Positions 36,397 to 45,875 of a stretch of DNA of 64,000 nucleotides are shown piece by piece. Under the pieces are notes generated by a model that worked only from the letters and a program-made list of their open reading frames with translations, had not been told where the DNA came from and made no database searches. Numbering within the stretch: position 1 is the stretch's first letter; the number at the start of each line of letters is the position of its first letter. The position numbers and the translations under genes were made by a program. The DNA is taken from NCBI GenBank assembly GCA_040218445.1, contig JAVJRK010000010.1:1-64000 (forward strand). The letters run 5' to 3'. This DNA comes from UBA1479 sp040218445. GTDB lineage: Bacteria; Pseudomonadota; Alphaproteobacteria; Rhodospirillales; Casp-alpha2.

Positions 36397-36957
36397 TCAG
36401 GTCGCGGCACCGTCCTTCACGCTGGCGTCCTGAGATTGTTCCGCCCGCCTTAGGCGTTTTTGCAGGATGCGCTGACGGCGCTGACGGATGATCTTCAAGG
36501 ACAGCCGATAGCCGAGCCAGCCGCAGCCCACGGCCCAGGGAATCCAGCCGATCGCCAGCGGCAGGCCGAACTGTTCCCAAACGTATGAAAAATAATGCGC
36601 CAGGGTTTCCCAGAACGTGTCTTCCTGCCAGGCATGGAAGGAAAACAGCTTGGCGAACGATCCATAGCCGGAAATCGCCGCGAAACGGCCCAACAAGACC
36701 TGACCCGTGACGTAGAACCCGTAATACATGGGCACCAAGGTGAAGACGTTGGAAATCCACACCCAGGCCAGGCCCTGGATCAAATGAAAGCTGGTTTTGG
36801 GGTGCAAGCGGAACAACAGCCAATGGGCCGTGATGACCGGCATCTGGATGCCGACCAACGGCGTCAGCCCCCAGAACACGCCCCACATCACGCCACGCGC
36901 CGTGTATTCCGGGGGGTGGGGACTGCGCTTCATGGGGACCAGCAGCTTGTAGCGCAT
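36397..36957 (-). CDS. DUF2062 domain-containing membrane protein
   Basis: A 186-residue inner membrane protein with three or four hydrophobic stretches (GVMWGVFWGLTPLVGIQM, WVWISNVFTLVPMYYGFYVTG, LAIGWIPWAVGCGWLGY) and a basic C-terminal tail (RQRRQRILQKRLRRAE). DUF2062 proteins have no assigned function. It is convergent with radC and follows the cyclase gene on the same strand with a gap of about 80 bases. Confidence 0.88.
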   Translation of the reverse strand: MRYKLLVPMKRSPHPPEYTARGVMWGVFWGLTPLVGIQMPVITAHWLLFRLHPKTSFHLIQGLAWVWISNVFTLVPMYYGFYVTGQVLLGRFAAISGYGSFAKLFSFHAWQEDTFWETLAHYFSYVWEQFGLPLAIGWIPWAVGCGWLGYRLSLKIIRQRRQRILQKRLRRAEQSQDASVKDGAAT

Positions 36958-37038
36958 GAAGCGCTGGGCGCTCTGCCAGAATCCCTTCCCGTTGCCGTTT
37001 TTGTACGTATCCAGTTTCTTACTCCCGGATGTGCTTTA

Positions 37039-38283
37039 TCAGTGCGCCGAAGGGGGCGCAAACACTTCCTGCTCGCCGCTCACGCCGCGCAGGTGATGTG
37101 CGCCCAAAGGCCGCCACTGGACATCCAGATGGCTTGAAAACCGTGCCGAGACGACAATCCGGTTGCCCGTTTCCTTGGTCAGAGTTTCCAGCCGCGCGAC
37201 CTCGTTGGCGGCCGGCCCGGTGACCGAAAACTCGACCCGGGCGGGGACGCCGATATTACCGTACATGACTTCACCGACATGCAGGCCAAGGCCGAAATCA
37301 AGTTCCTGCTGACCGGTTTCACGGCGTGTCGTATTGATCTTTTCAAGCTTGTCTTCGGCCATGCGTGCCGCCGCAAGCGCCTTGGCGCAGGCTTCTTCCG
37401 GGCTGTACCCGCCGTCATCGATGGGAAAGATCGCCAGCACCGCATCGCCCACGAAGCGGAGAACCTCGCCCCCGCCTTCCATCACGGCCCCGGCGGTACA
37501 GGCGAAATACTGGTTAAGAGCGGCAAGATAGTCACTGTGGCTAAGGGTTTCGCAAAGATGGGTCGAATTGCGCATGTCCGAATACCAGATGACCGAAGGA
37601 ATAACCTCGCCGTCGCCCAGCTTGATCTGGCCGTTCAGCACGCGCAGACCGGCATCGCGCCCCATATAGGCGGTGACGATGTTCAGCGCCGTCTCTTCCC
37701 GCTTGGCCAGCTTGGCCGCCAGGGCGAAGCGCGGCACCAAACGCCGCAGTGCGCGCAAATGCTTGGGCGCGAAGCCATCGTCCCGGTCGGTCACCCAGGA
37801 TGTCATCAGGCCATCCAGGTCCTCGACCTCGTGATGCACGCGGGTTCCCGTGTCAAACGGCGTCAGCAGGCCCAGATAATCCGTGCCGCCCAGGTCGCGC
37901 GCTTCACCCAACAAGGGAAAGGGTGCCACCTGTTCCGGATCGGTCAGGTCATAACGGCATTCCGTCATATCGTTGTCGAACATGGGTTTGAGCGGGCTGC
38001 GCTGCCAGGCATCGGTGTTCTGCGCACCGTGCGGGATATCCGAAGTGACGTTTCCACGGCCGCGGATATAGGTATAGGTATGCGCCACATACATGGGATG
38101 CAGGGTGCTGAGCGCCGAAATCGCACGCAGAATCGGCAGCCCTGCTTCGTTCAAGGAATCGCAGAACCCCGCCAATAATGCGCGCACCTGAACACGCCCC
38201 AGGGATTCCGTAACCAGCCAGTCACTGATTGCCTGAATGTCGCGTTCCCAATCGCCGAAGGGAAAACCGCCGCCCGGCCCCAT
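37039..38283 (-). CDS. Class III adenylate/guanylate cyclase-domain protein
   Basis: A 414-residue soluble protein. Residues about 1-195 form an N-terminal domain I do not recognise, with no membrane segment. The cyclase domain (about 205-400) has the metal-binding Asp in IWYSDMRNST and in RFVGDAVLAIFP, LGLHVGEVMYGNIG, and the transition-state Asn/Arg in NEVARLE. The adenine-selecting Lys is Arg here (EVLRFVGD), and the second selecting position lies in TGPAANE, so the base specificity is uncertain. It is divergent from an MFS gene. Confidence 0.9.
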   Translation of the reverse strand: MGPGGGFPFGDWERDIQAISDWLVTESLGRVQVRALLAGFCDSLNEAGLPILRAISALSTLHPMYVAHTYTYIRGRGNVTSDIPHGAQNTDAWQRSPLKPMFDNDMTECRYDLTDPEQVAPFPLLGEARDLGGTDYLGLLTPFDTGTRVHHEVEDLDGLMTSWVTDRDDGFAPKHLRALRRLVPRFALAAKLAKREETALNIVTAYMGRDAGLRVLNGQIKLGDGEVIPSVIWYSDMRNSTHLCETLSHSDYLAALNQYFACTAGAVMEGGGEVLRFVGDAVLAIFPIDDGGYSPEEACAKALAAARMAEDKLEKINTTRRETGQQELDFGLGLHVGEVMYGNIGVPARVEFSVTGPAANEVARLETLTKETGNRIVVSARFSSHLDVQWRPLGAHHLRGVSGEQEVFAPPSAH

Positions 38284-38404
38284 GGCCTACCTACCTTAGT
38301 ATGTTTCCCGGTCCCGCCCTTGCCTTCGGCGGATGAAAAGCGCAAGGTTTCGCCCCCCAGCCACCGCCGACCAGCGGAAATTCTACCCTAATATAGGCCC
38401 ATCC

Positions 38405-39610
38405 ATGATCGTCTTTCAGGTCTTTCTGCCCTTCGCCTTCGGCTATTTCCTCAGCTACCTGTTTCGGGTGGTCAATGCGGTCATCGCACCCAACCTGATT
38501 TCCGACCTGGGCCTGACGGCGGCGGACCTGGGCCTGCTGACCAGCGCCAATTTTTTCGCCTTCGCGGCCTTTCAACTGCCGTTGGGCATTTTGTTGGACC
38601 GCTACGGCCCCCGAAAGGTCGAAGCCTCCTTGCTGGTGGTCGCCGCCGCCGGGGCCCTGGTGTTCGGCATGGCCAGCGACACGCCGAGCCTGATCGCCGG
38701 GCGGGCCATGATCGGCTTCGGCACCTCGGCCTGCCTGATGGCCGCGTTCAAGGCCTATTCTCATTGGGTGCCGGCGGAACGCCAATCTCTGATCACCGGC
38801 ATCCATATGGCGTTCGGCGGCATGGGGGCGCTGACCGCGACCAAGCCCGTGGAAATGGCCCTGTCCTATACGGATTGGCGCGGCGTGTTCTTCATTTTGG
38901 CGGCGGTCACGCTGGTCGCGGCGGCCTATCTGTTTTTTGCCGTGCCCAAACGCGATCGCACGGAAAGCACGGAAACCTGGGGCGAAATGGTTGCCGGGAT
39001 CAAACGCGTGTTCGCCGACCCCGCGTTCAAGCGCGTAGCCCCCGCATCGGTCCTGGTGCAAAGCGGCTACCTGGGCGTGCAGTCCCTGTGGTCGGGGCCC
39101 TGGCTGCGCGACGTGGCCGGCCTGCAACAATCGGAAATGGCGACCGGGCTTTTGTTCATCGCAGCCTTCATGGTCCTGGGTTTTGTGTCCATGGGCTGGA
39201 TCGCGGACCGGTTGGCCCGGATCGGCGTGCGCACCATGGCCGTTGCCGTGTTCGGCATGTGGATGTTCACCATCTCCCTGGCGGTGCTGGGCCTGGACCC
39301 GTTCGAAGACACCACGCCCGTATGGTACGCCTTCGGCCTGTTCGGGACGTTCGGCATCCTGCCCTATACGGTCCTGTCGCAGGCCTTCCCCAAGGAATTG
39401 ACCGGGCGTGTCGTCACGGGACTTAACGTCATGGTGTTCTTCGGCGCCTTCGCCGTGCAATGGGGCATCGGCGAAATCATCTATCTGTGGCCTGAAACAT
39501 CCCCCGGCCATTTCGCACCCGAAGGCTATCGCTGGGCGTTCCTGATCGTCGCGGGGATGCAGGCGGCCGGCCTGTTGTGGTATGCGGCTTACCGTAAAAG
39601 CCGCCTCTGA
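38405..39610 (+). CDS. Major facilitator superfamily transporter
   Basis: About 401 residues, 12 predicted membrane segments in two six-helix halves, with the inter-helix motif LLDRYGPRKVEAS after helix 2. The start is unsure: ATG at 38405 begins right before the first helix (MIVFQVFLPFAFGYFLSYLF); an in-frame ATG at 38333 would add 24 residues. Substrate unknown. A flavin reductase gene follows after 28 bases. Confidence 0.88.
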   Translation: MIVFQVFLPFAFGYFLSYLFRVVNAVIAPNLISDLGLTAADLGLLTSANFFAFAAFQLPLGILLDRYGPRKVEASLLVVAAAGALVFGMASDTPSLIAGRAMIGFGTSACLMAAFKAYSHWVPAERQSLITGIHMAFGGMGALTATKPVEMALSYTDWRGVFFILAAVTLVAAAYLFFAVPKRDRTESTETWGEMVAGIKRVFADPAFKRVAPASVLVQSGYLGVQSLWSGPWLRDVAGLQQSEMATGLLFIAAFMVLGFVSMGWIADRLARIGVRTMAVAVFGMWMFTISLAVLGLDPFEDTTPVWYAFGLFGTFGILPYTVLSQAFPKELTGRVVTGLNVMVFFGAFAVQWGIGEIIYLWPETSPGHFAPEGYRWAFLIVAGMQAAGLLWYAAYRKSRL

Positions 39611-39638
39611 ACGATCCATCCAATCCAAGGAAACACCT

Positions 39639-40280
39639 ATGTTTTACGAACCCAAGGACGGCCACGGCCTTCCCAAGAACCCTTTCAACAGCCTGGTCGT
39701 GCCCCGGCCGATCGGCTGGATTTCCACGGTCGACGCGGCGGGTGCGGTCAATCTTGCCCCCTATAGCTTCTTCAACGCGGTGTCCTACAGGCCGCCGACG
39801 GTGATGTTTTCGGCCGGATACAGCCATGTGGAACGGGAAGACGGCATGAAGGATTCCCTGCGCAACGCGCTGGAAACCGGCGAATTCGTGCATAACCTTG
39901 CGACCTGGGACACGCGCGAAGCCATGAACGTGACCTCGTCAGACACGCCGGTCGAGGTCGACGAGATGAACCTGGCGAAACTGACGCCGATCCCGTCCAC
40001 CATCGTCAAGCCGCCGCGCGTGAAAGAGGCCCCCGTGCATTTCGAATGCAAGGTCGTGCAAAGCGTGGAACTGCCCAACACCCAGGGTGCAGACACCTAC
40101 ACCGTGGTGTTCGGCGAAGTGGTCGGTATCCATATCGCCGACGAGTTGATCATGGAAAACGGCCAGATCGACATCGGCAAGCTGCACCCCATCGCACGCA
40201 TGGGCTATCAGGACTATTCCGAGGTCAACGCCGACACGGTGTTCACCATGGAACGCCCGGGTTTCCACCCCTACGAATAG
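39639..40280 (+). CDS. Flavin reductase family protein
   Basis: A 213-residue FMN-binding split-barrel protein (NSLVVPRPIGWISTVDAAGAVNLAPYSFFN; SFF / FSAGYS; GEFVHNLAT; GEVVGIHI). Members supply reduced flavin to monooxygenases or act on their own. The start ATG at 39639 has AAGGAAA upstream. It sits between an MFS transporter gene and the convergent putA. Confidence 0.9.
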   Translation: MFYEPKDGHGLPKNPFNSLVVPRPIGWISTVDAAGAVNLAPYSFFNAVSYRPPTVMFSAGYSHVEREDGMKDSLRNALETGEFVHNLATWDTREAMNVTSSDTPVEVDEMNLAKLTPIPSTIVKPPRVKEAPVHFECKVVQSVELPNTQGADTYTVVFGEVVGIHIADELIMENGQIDIGKLHPIARMGYQDYSEVNADTVFTMERPGFHPYE

Positions 40281-40300
40281 TCCGAACAGGCGTCCATCAC

Positions 40301-43300
40301 CTAGCCGTCGATGCGGGCCAACAATGCCGCGTTCCCGCCCGACGCCGTCAAGTCCCAGCAGTGGTGCGTCTCGGAATGCAGCCAAGCCCAGCCGCCCATG
40401 TCGGTGATCAGCGGGATCAACGGTCCCGGCGCATCGGCAAGGCGACTGCGCACGGCGGCGATATCCACCCCCATGCCCGGATCCAGGCAGACCGCGGCGA
40501 CACCTGAAAGGTCGTCGGGCAGGTCGTCGACGATCTCGACATGGTTTCCCGCGGCTTGAGCGGCCAAAGGATCCGCGCCCAAGCGCAAGACCCGCCCACG
40601 CGGCGTGACACTGTATCGGTTTTCTTCGCCGTCCGGGCCCGGCAACGGCACGCCGGTGTCCTCTTCGCCGGAAACCAACGGCGCCGCATCTTTGGTGAAC
40701 GCCCTTAGATACATCGGCCCGCCCGCCTTGGGCCCCGTTCCCGACAAACCATGGCCGCCGAACGGCTGGCTGCCGACGATGGCGCCGATCTGGTTGCGGT
40801 TGACGTAGACATTGCCGACATGGGCGGCACCGGCGCATTCAAGCGCCTTCGACCGGATACGAGTCTGCAGGCCGAAGGTCAGGCCGTAGCCCTTGGCATT
40901 GATATCGGCAATGATCCTGGCCTCGGTCCCGGCCCGGTAGGGTGCGATGTGGAGAACCGGGCCGAAGACCTCGCGCGCCAGTTCACCGATGCCGCCCAAC
41001 TCGATAATGGCAGGCGCGCAATAAAGCCCCTTGGGGGCAGTCCCCTGCCAGTAAACCTGTCCCTTGGCCTGCGCCGCCGCGACATGCCCGTCGATGGCGG
41101 CCTTGGCCTCGGCATCGATCACCGGGCCGACATCGACCGATATGTCCCGGGGGTCCCCGATCTTCAAGGCATCCGCCGCCCCCCGGATCAGTTCGATCAA
41201 CGGGGCATAGACATCTTCCTGTACATAGAGCATCCGCAGGGACGAACAACGCTGCCCGGCGGACCGGAATGCCGAAGTCACGATGTCGTCCGCCGCCCGC
41301 TCAAGCAATGCGGAGGAATCGACGATCATCGCGTTCAGCCCGCCCGTTTCCGCCAGCAAGGGGGCCGCCGGTTTTACCGAAGCCGCGACCGCCCCGTGAA
41401 TACGGCGGGCGGTGTCCGTCGATCCCGTGAACACCACCATATCCGCCTGGCCCGCAGATACGAGATGCGCCCCCAGTGTTTCCCCGGGACCGCACAGAAG
41501 ATGCAGAACATCCGCCGGCACGCCCGCACGATGCATCAAGCCAACCGCCAGGGCCGCAACGCGGGGTGTTTGTTCCGCCGGTTTGGCGATCACCGCATTG
41601 CCCGCCGCAAGGGCGGCCGCAACCTGACCCATGAAAATGGCGAGCGGGAAATTCCAGGGCGAGATCGCGACGACCACACCCCGCGCCCGGCAGCCGGCCG
41701 GCAGCGCGCGCGCCTGTTTCGCGTAATAGCGACAGAAATCCACGGCCTCGCGCAGGTCGGCGACCGCATCGGGCAAGGTCTTGCCCGCTTCCTGCGTCAG
41801 TAACGAAAGAAAAGCATTCGCATCGCGCTCCATCCAGTCGGCGATACGCAGCAGCACGTCGGCGCGGACATCCGCCCCCAATGCCGCCCAATCCGGTTGT
41901 GCCTTGCGCGCCTTGGCGAAAGCGGCGTCCGCCTGGGGCTTGGTTGCCTCTGTGGGCACAGTCGGAAGGGTGCCGTGGATGTCCTGCATCTCGGCAAGGA
42001 CACACGGCGCATCCAAATCCCATCCCCGGCTGTTGCGGCGCTGGGGCGCGAACAGATCAGCACCGGTCCGCGATGCCGGCACATTTCCTTCGCGAACGGT
42101 TTCATAGGGGTCGCGGGCAAGGTCCGCAGGCGGCACCCCGGGATCGCCCAGTTTATGGAGAAACGATGCATTGGCGCCGTTTTCCAGCAACCGGCGCACC
42201 AGATAAGCCAGCAAATCGCGATGTCCGCCGACCGGTGCATAGACCCGTTCCCGCCGACCGAACCCGGCCTTGAACGCCCGGTGCACGGCCACGCCCATGC
42301 CGTGCAGGCGCTGGACCTCGAAACCGTCCACCGAAAGCTCGCGCGCCATCACTTCGACAGCAGCCAAAGTATGGGCATTGTGGGACGCGAATTGAGGATA
42401 GAGCCTGTCCGACAAGGTCAGCAGCCTGCGTGTATGCGCCAGATAGGCAAGGTCCGTGTGGACCTTGCGGGTATAGACAGGAAAATTCTGAAGCCCCTTT
42501 TCCTGGGCGATCTTGATTTCTGCATCCCAATAGGCCCCTTTGACCAGACGCACGGCGATCCGGTGGCCTGACGATGCGGACAGGTTGGCCAGCCAGTCGA
42601 TCACGCCGTCCGCCCGCAGGTTATAGGCCTGCACGACCACGCCCAGACCGTCCCAGCCGGCAAGTTCCGGCGCCGTCGCCAAGTCATGGATCAACCCTAA
42701 GGACAATTCCAGGCGCGCTGCTTCTTCCGCATCGATGGTCAGGGGCACGTTGCCCGCCCGCGCCCGAACAGCCAGATGCAAAACCATGGGGTAAAGATGA
42801 AGGCGCAGGTCCGGCCAGGCCGCCGTGCGGTAGCGGCAGGACAAGGCCGACAGCTTGACCGAAACGCCGTCGTTGTCATGCGGATCACCCGGGCGGGCCC
42901 GCACAGCGACGCTTTCGATGGCTTCAAGATAAGCATGGAAGTAGCGCGCCGCATCGGCGTCCGTCCGCGCACCTTCGCCCAGCATATCGAAGGAATAACG
43001 CGTATCCGGCGTCCGCCCCGCAGCGGCAAGCGCCAGACCGATGGTCGGCGCGATCACGAACTGGCGGCCCATCAGGCGCATGGCCTGGTCGATGCAGGCG
43101 CGGACCACGGGCCGGCCCAGACGCTTAATCAGATTTGTGACAAGGCCACCGGTATCCGGTGCTACGACGGCACCCGCCGCACCCAAGGCCCCCGCCGCCG
43201 CCCGCACCGGTTTCGGCGCCCCCGGCGCCGACCAATCCCGCCCGGCCAGTTTATCCCGGATCAAGGCATCCCGCGTTTCGGCATCGGGAATGCGCAGGAA

Positions 43301-43588
43301 AGCTTCCGCCAGTTCCATCAATGCCCGGCCTTCATCGCGGGACAGGCTGAACGCCGCCATCAGGCGCTCCATCCCCCCCACGCCGCCGCCCGTTCGCGCG
43401 GCTTCGACCAAATCCGTCGCCATGGCGGAAACACTTTCGCGCTGTTGGGCGGTCAGGGCCGGGTCTGCGAGAAAACCCCGAACCACATCGGCTTCGGCCC
43501 GCTGAGAGGGCAGAACAGCCAAATCCGCATAGGACGGCGCGCTGCGACCGGACAAGGACGAAGGAACATCAGCGAGAAGAAGGTTCAT
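40301..43588 (-). CDS. putA: Bifunctional proline dehydrogenase / L-glutamate gamma-semialdehyde dehydrogenase
   Basis: A 1095-residue PutA oxidising proline to glutamate in two steps. The N-terminal half is the FAD-dependent proline dehydrogenase barrel (LSALSCRYRTAAWP, VRLVKGAYWDAEIK, FASHNAHTL); the C-terminal half is an aldehyde dehydrogenase (ISPWNFPLAIF, GLNAMIVDSSALLE, GQRCSSLRML). It lacks the ribbon-helix-helix DNA-binding domain that makes some PutA proteins self-repressing, which fits control by the divergent PutR. Start at 43588 with CAGGAG upstream. Confidence 0.97.
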   Translation of the reverse strand: MNLLLADVPSSLSGRSAPSYADLAVLPSQRAEADVVRGFLADPALTAQQRESVSAMATDLVEAARTGGGVGGMERLMAAFSLSRDEGRALMELAEAFLRIPDAETRDALIRDKLAGRDWSAPGAPKPVRAAAGALGAAGAVVAPDTGGLVTNLIKRLGRPVVRACIDQAMRLMGRQFVIAPTIGLALAAAGRTPDTRYSFDMLGEGARTDADAARYFHAYLEAIESVAVRARPGDPHDNDGVSVKLSALSCRYRTAAWPDLRLHLYPMVLHLAVRARAGNVPLTIDAEEAARLELSLGLIHDLATAPELAGWDGLGVVVQAYNLRADGVIDWLANLSASSGHRIAVRLVKGAYWDAEIKIAQEKGLQNFPVYTRKVHTDLAYLAHTRRLLTLSDRLYPQFASHNAHTLAAVEVMARELSVDGFEVQRLHGMGVAVHRAFKAGFGRRERVYAPVGGHRDLLAYLVRRLLENGANASFLHKLGDPGVPPADLARDPYETVREGNVPASRTGADLFAPQRRNSRGWDLDAPCVLAEMQDIHGTLPTVPTEATKPQADAAFAKARKAQPDWAALGADVRADVLLRIADWMERDANAFLSLLTQEAGKTLPDAVADLREAVDFCRYYAKQARALPAGCRARGVVVAISPWNFPLAIFMGQVAAALAAGNAVIAKPAEQTPRVAALAVGLMHRAGVPADVLHLLCGPGETLGAHLVSAGQADMVVFTGSTDTARRIHGAVAASVKPAAPLLAETGGLNAMIVDSSALLERAADDIVTSAFRSAGQRCSSLRMLYVQEDVYAPLIELIRGAADALKIGDPRDISVDVGPVIDAEAKAAIDGHVAAAQAKGQVYWQGTAPKGLYCAPAIIELGGIGELAREVFGPVLHIAPYRAGTEARIIADINAKGYGLTFGLQTRIRSKALECAGAAHVGNVYVNRNQIGAIVGSQPFGGHGLSGTGPKAGGPMYLRAFTKDAAPLVSGEEDTGVPLPGPDGEENRYSVTPRGRVLRLGADPLAAQAAGNHVEIVDDLPDDLSGVAAVCLDPGMGVDIAAVRSRLADAPGPLIPLITDMGGWAWLHSETHHCWDLTASGGNAALLARIDG

Positions 43589-43640
43589 GGCGGAACTCCT
43601 GAAACAACAGGACGTAACGCTACCACTCTTTCGAAAATAA

Positions 43641-43734
43641 AATTTCCCGAATGCACCTAAAATCTATATTTAGAAATTGAATTTTTAAAAATTTTACGGA
43701 ATTATATCTGTAATAAATAAAATACCGGGAAATT
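43641..43734. promoter_or_regulatory. Symmetric putA-putR control region
   Basis: The 157-base gap is very AT-rich against high-GC surroundings. A perfect 14-bp palindrome AATTTTT/AAAAATT (43680-43693, centre 43686.5) is flanked at both ends by a nine-base inverted repeat, AATTTCCCG (43641-43649) and CGGGAAATT (43726-43734, centre 43687.5). On the minus strand TATAAT boxes at 43701-43706 and 43732-43737 are candidate -10 elements for putA. Layout suits an Lrp-family octamer that wraps DNA. Confidence 0.55.
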
Positions 43735-43745
43735 ATACCGAAATC

Positions 43746-44183
43746 ATGATAGATCGCACGGATCGCAAGCTTCTTAACCTGATCGCCGCCGACGGGCGCA
43801 TGACCTTGGCCGAAATATCGGACGCGGTCGGACTTTCCAAGTCCCCATGCCAAACACGCCTGCGCCGGCTGGAAAAAGAAGGCTATGTGCTGGGCTATCA
43901 CGCGCAGCTTAATTTCGAAAAACTGGGCGAAGCCCATGTCGCCTTTGTCCAGGTATCGTTGAGCGACACCCGGGGAGCCGCACTGAAGGCATTTAACGAA
44001 GCCGTTCAGGAACTCAGCGCCGTCGAAGCCTGCCATATGATCGCCGGCGGCTTTGACTATCTTTTGAAAATCCGGACCAAGGACATCAACGCCTACCGCG
44101 AGGTTCTGGCCGAGCAAATTTCCGCCCTGCCCCATGTGGCATCGACATCGACCTTCGTTTCCATGCAAAGCGTCAAGGAATAG
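43746..44183 (+). CDS. putR: Lrp/AsnC family regulator, PutR type
   Basis: A 145-residue regulator: N-terminal HTH (IDRTDRKLLNLIAADGRMTLAEISDAVGLSKSPCQTRLRRLEKEGYV) and C-terminal RAM ligand domain. In Agrobacterium and Rhodobacter PutR activates putA in response to proline; the divergent position here supports the same role. The ATG at 43746 has no obvious ribosome site and may have a very short leader. Confidence 0.92.
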   Translation: MIDRTDRKLLNLIAADGRMTLAEISDAVGLSKSPCQTRLRRLEKEGYVLGYHAQLNFEKLGEAHVAFVQVSLSDTRGAALKAFNEAVQELSAVEACHMIAGGFDYLLKIRTKDINAYREVLAEQISALPHVASTSTFVSMQSVKE

Positions 44184-44207
44184 CCGCGCAGGAAGGGCAC
44201 AAAGCGC

Positions 44208-45875
44208 TTACGCCACATCGACCTGCGGCGGAGCATTCATCGGCGTGGCTGCATCTCCGCCCGTGATCGGCAAAGTGAAATGGAACGTTGTTCCTTTATT
44301 CGGTTCTGATTCGGCCCAGATTTTGCCGCCATGGCGGTCGACCACGCGCTGACAGATCGACAACCCGATCCCGAAGCCTTTCAAGGACCTGTTCGAATGA
44401 AGACGCTTGAAGATGTTGAACACATTGCCGATCTGATGTTCCGCGATGCCGACCCCGTTATCCGCGACCGAAAAGCGCCAACGGTCGCCGTCCCGCTCGG
44501 CTGTGATCGCGATCTCCGGCGCACGGTCCGGCGCGCGATATTTGATGGCGTTGCCGACCAGGTTTTGCAGCAGACTGAACGCCTGGCCTTCGTCGACATG
44601 CACCTGGGGCAGATCGGCCACATGGACCTTCGCTCCGGCGGCATCGATTTCGCTTCGTAATTGAACAAGCACGCCTTTGGCGACTTCATTCATATCGACG
44701 TCCGTGAACGACAACGCATCCGACGACACCCGGGAATATTCCAACAGCTCATAGACGAGATTGCTGCTGCGAAGCGCCGATTCGTGGGCAATATCAATGT
44801 ATTCCCGTGCCTTGTCCGAAAATTCCCCCCGGTATTGGGTTTTGACGAGGTCCAGGAAACTGATGGTATTGCCCAAGGGGGTCTGAAGATCGTGCGTCAC
44901 GATCTGTGCGAACTGTTCCAAATCTTCGTTGGACCGCACCAAATCGGCGGCCTTGGCCTGAAGCGCCGTATTGGCAGCTTGCAGTTCGGTCGTCCTGGCG
45001 CGCACCTGTTTCTGCAGGACCCAACTGTAAAGCCCCATGAAAATCAGCAGAACCGCGCCCACCAATACGCCGATTGCGGGGACAAGCCATGCGGGGATGA
45101 CCTCCACATCAACGGAAAGGACGTACTTTTGAATGATGCGTTCCCGTTCGGATTCAGGAATCTTCGCAAGGCCCGCATTGAGCTCGCCAAGCAAGGCATC
45201 ATTGCCTGTGGCGACGGCCGCCTTGAGATGCTTGGCATAAAGCGTCTGGACGACCCGGAAGGTATCGGTGATTCCGAATTTGTTGAGGTAATACATCCCG
45301 ACAGGCTGGTCCGCGACAAAGGCCATGATCTCGCCGCGTTCAACTGCCTCTGCCAGAAGCAGATTATTGGCAAAAGGCTTCAAGCGGACATTCGGGTAGT
45401 TCTTGCGGACGAATTCTTCCTCGAACCCGCCCTTGGTGATGCCGACGGGGACCGTCCCGATCTCCGCCAAATTTTCGGCCGGCAGCATCGAGGACACAAA
45501 CAACCGCGTGCTCAGCGGCATCAGGTCCGTGGTGAAATCCAGATAGGCTTGGCGTTGTTCGGATCGAAACAAGCCACCGTGCAAGTCCGCCGTGCCATCC
45601 TTGACCTGATCCAGACTGTCCTGCCAATCGACCAGCTTGAATTCGACCGGGCGGCCCGTGACCTCGGAAAATTTGCGCCACAAATCGATCAGAATACCGC
45701 GCGGCGTGCCGTCTTCATCCCGATAGGCCAGGGGCGGCCAAGCAGCATCTTGCGACACCACCAGCACACCATGCTCTTTTCCTGCCTCATGGGCACGGCC
45801 GGAGAATGGGAAGGCCAAAACCACCGCCATCGCCAATACCGATGCAGCGAGCCAATTATTTCGAAATGAGCCCAA
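44208..45875 (-). CDS. Sensor histidine kinase with periplasmic solute-binding domain
   Basis: About 555 residues: signal peptide (NNWLAASVLAMAVVLAFPFSG), a bacterial solute-binding family 3 domain (about 40-265: PPLAYRDEDGTPRGILIDL, DWQDSLDQVKDGTADL), one membrane helix (about 275-297), a coiled coil, HisKA with its phospho-acceptor His in TQ-like motif IVTHDLQTPLGN, and an ATPase domain (NLVGNAIKY, DNGVGIAE, GIGLSICQRV). I chose the TTG at 45875, with GGAG six bases upstream, over the TTG at 45923. It probably senses a small ligand. No response regulator is adjacent. Confidence 0.88.
   Translation of the reverse strand: MGSFRNNWLAASVLAMAVVLAFPFSGRAHEAGKEHGVLVVSQDAAWPPLAYRDEDGTPRGILIDLWRKFSEVTGRPVEFKLVDWQDSLDQVKDGTADLHGGLFRSEQRQAYLDFTTDLMPLSTRLFVSSMLPAENLAEIGTVPVGITKGGFEEEFVRKNYPNVRLKPFANNLLLAEAVERGEIMAFVADQPVGMYYLNKFGITDTFRVVQTLYAKHLKAAVATGNDALLGELNAGLAKIPESERERIIQKYVLSVDVEVIPAWLVPAIGVLVGAVLLIFMGLYSWVLQKQVRARTTELQAANTALQAKAADLVRSNEDLEQFAQIVTHDLQTPLGNTISFLDLVKTQYRGEFSDKAREYIDIAHESALRSSNLVYELLEYSRVSSDALSFTDVDMNEVAKGVLVQLRSEIDAAGAKVHVADLPQVHVDEGQAFSLLQNLVGNAIKYRAPDRAPEIAITAERDGDRWRFSVADNGVGIAEHQIGNVFNIFKRLHSNRSLKGFGIGLSICQRVVDRHGGKIWAESEPNKGTTFHFTLPITGGDAATPMNAPPQVDVA

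Noticed and set aside
38291..39628. A 445-codon open frame antisense to the MFS gene
   Set aside because: Hydrophilic, His/Gln/Gly-rich translation typical of the complement of a membrane protein gene; no ribosome site.
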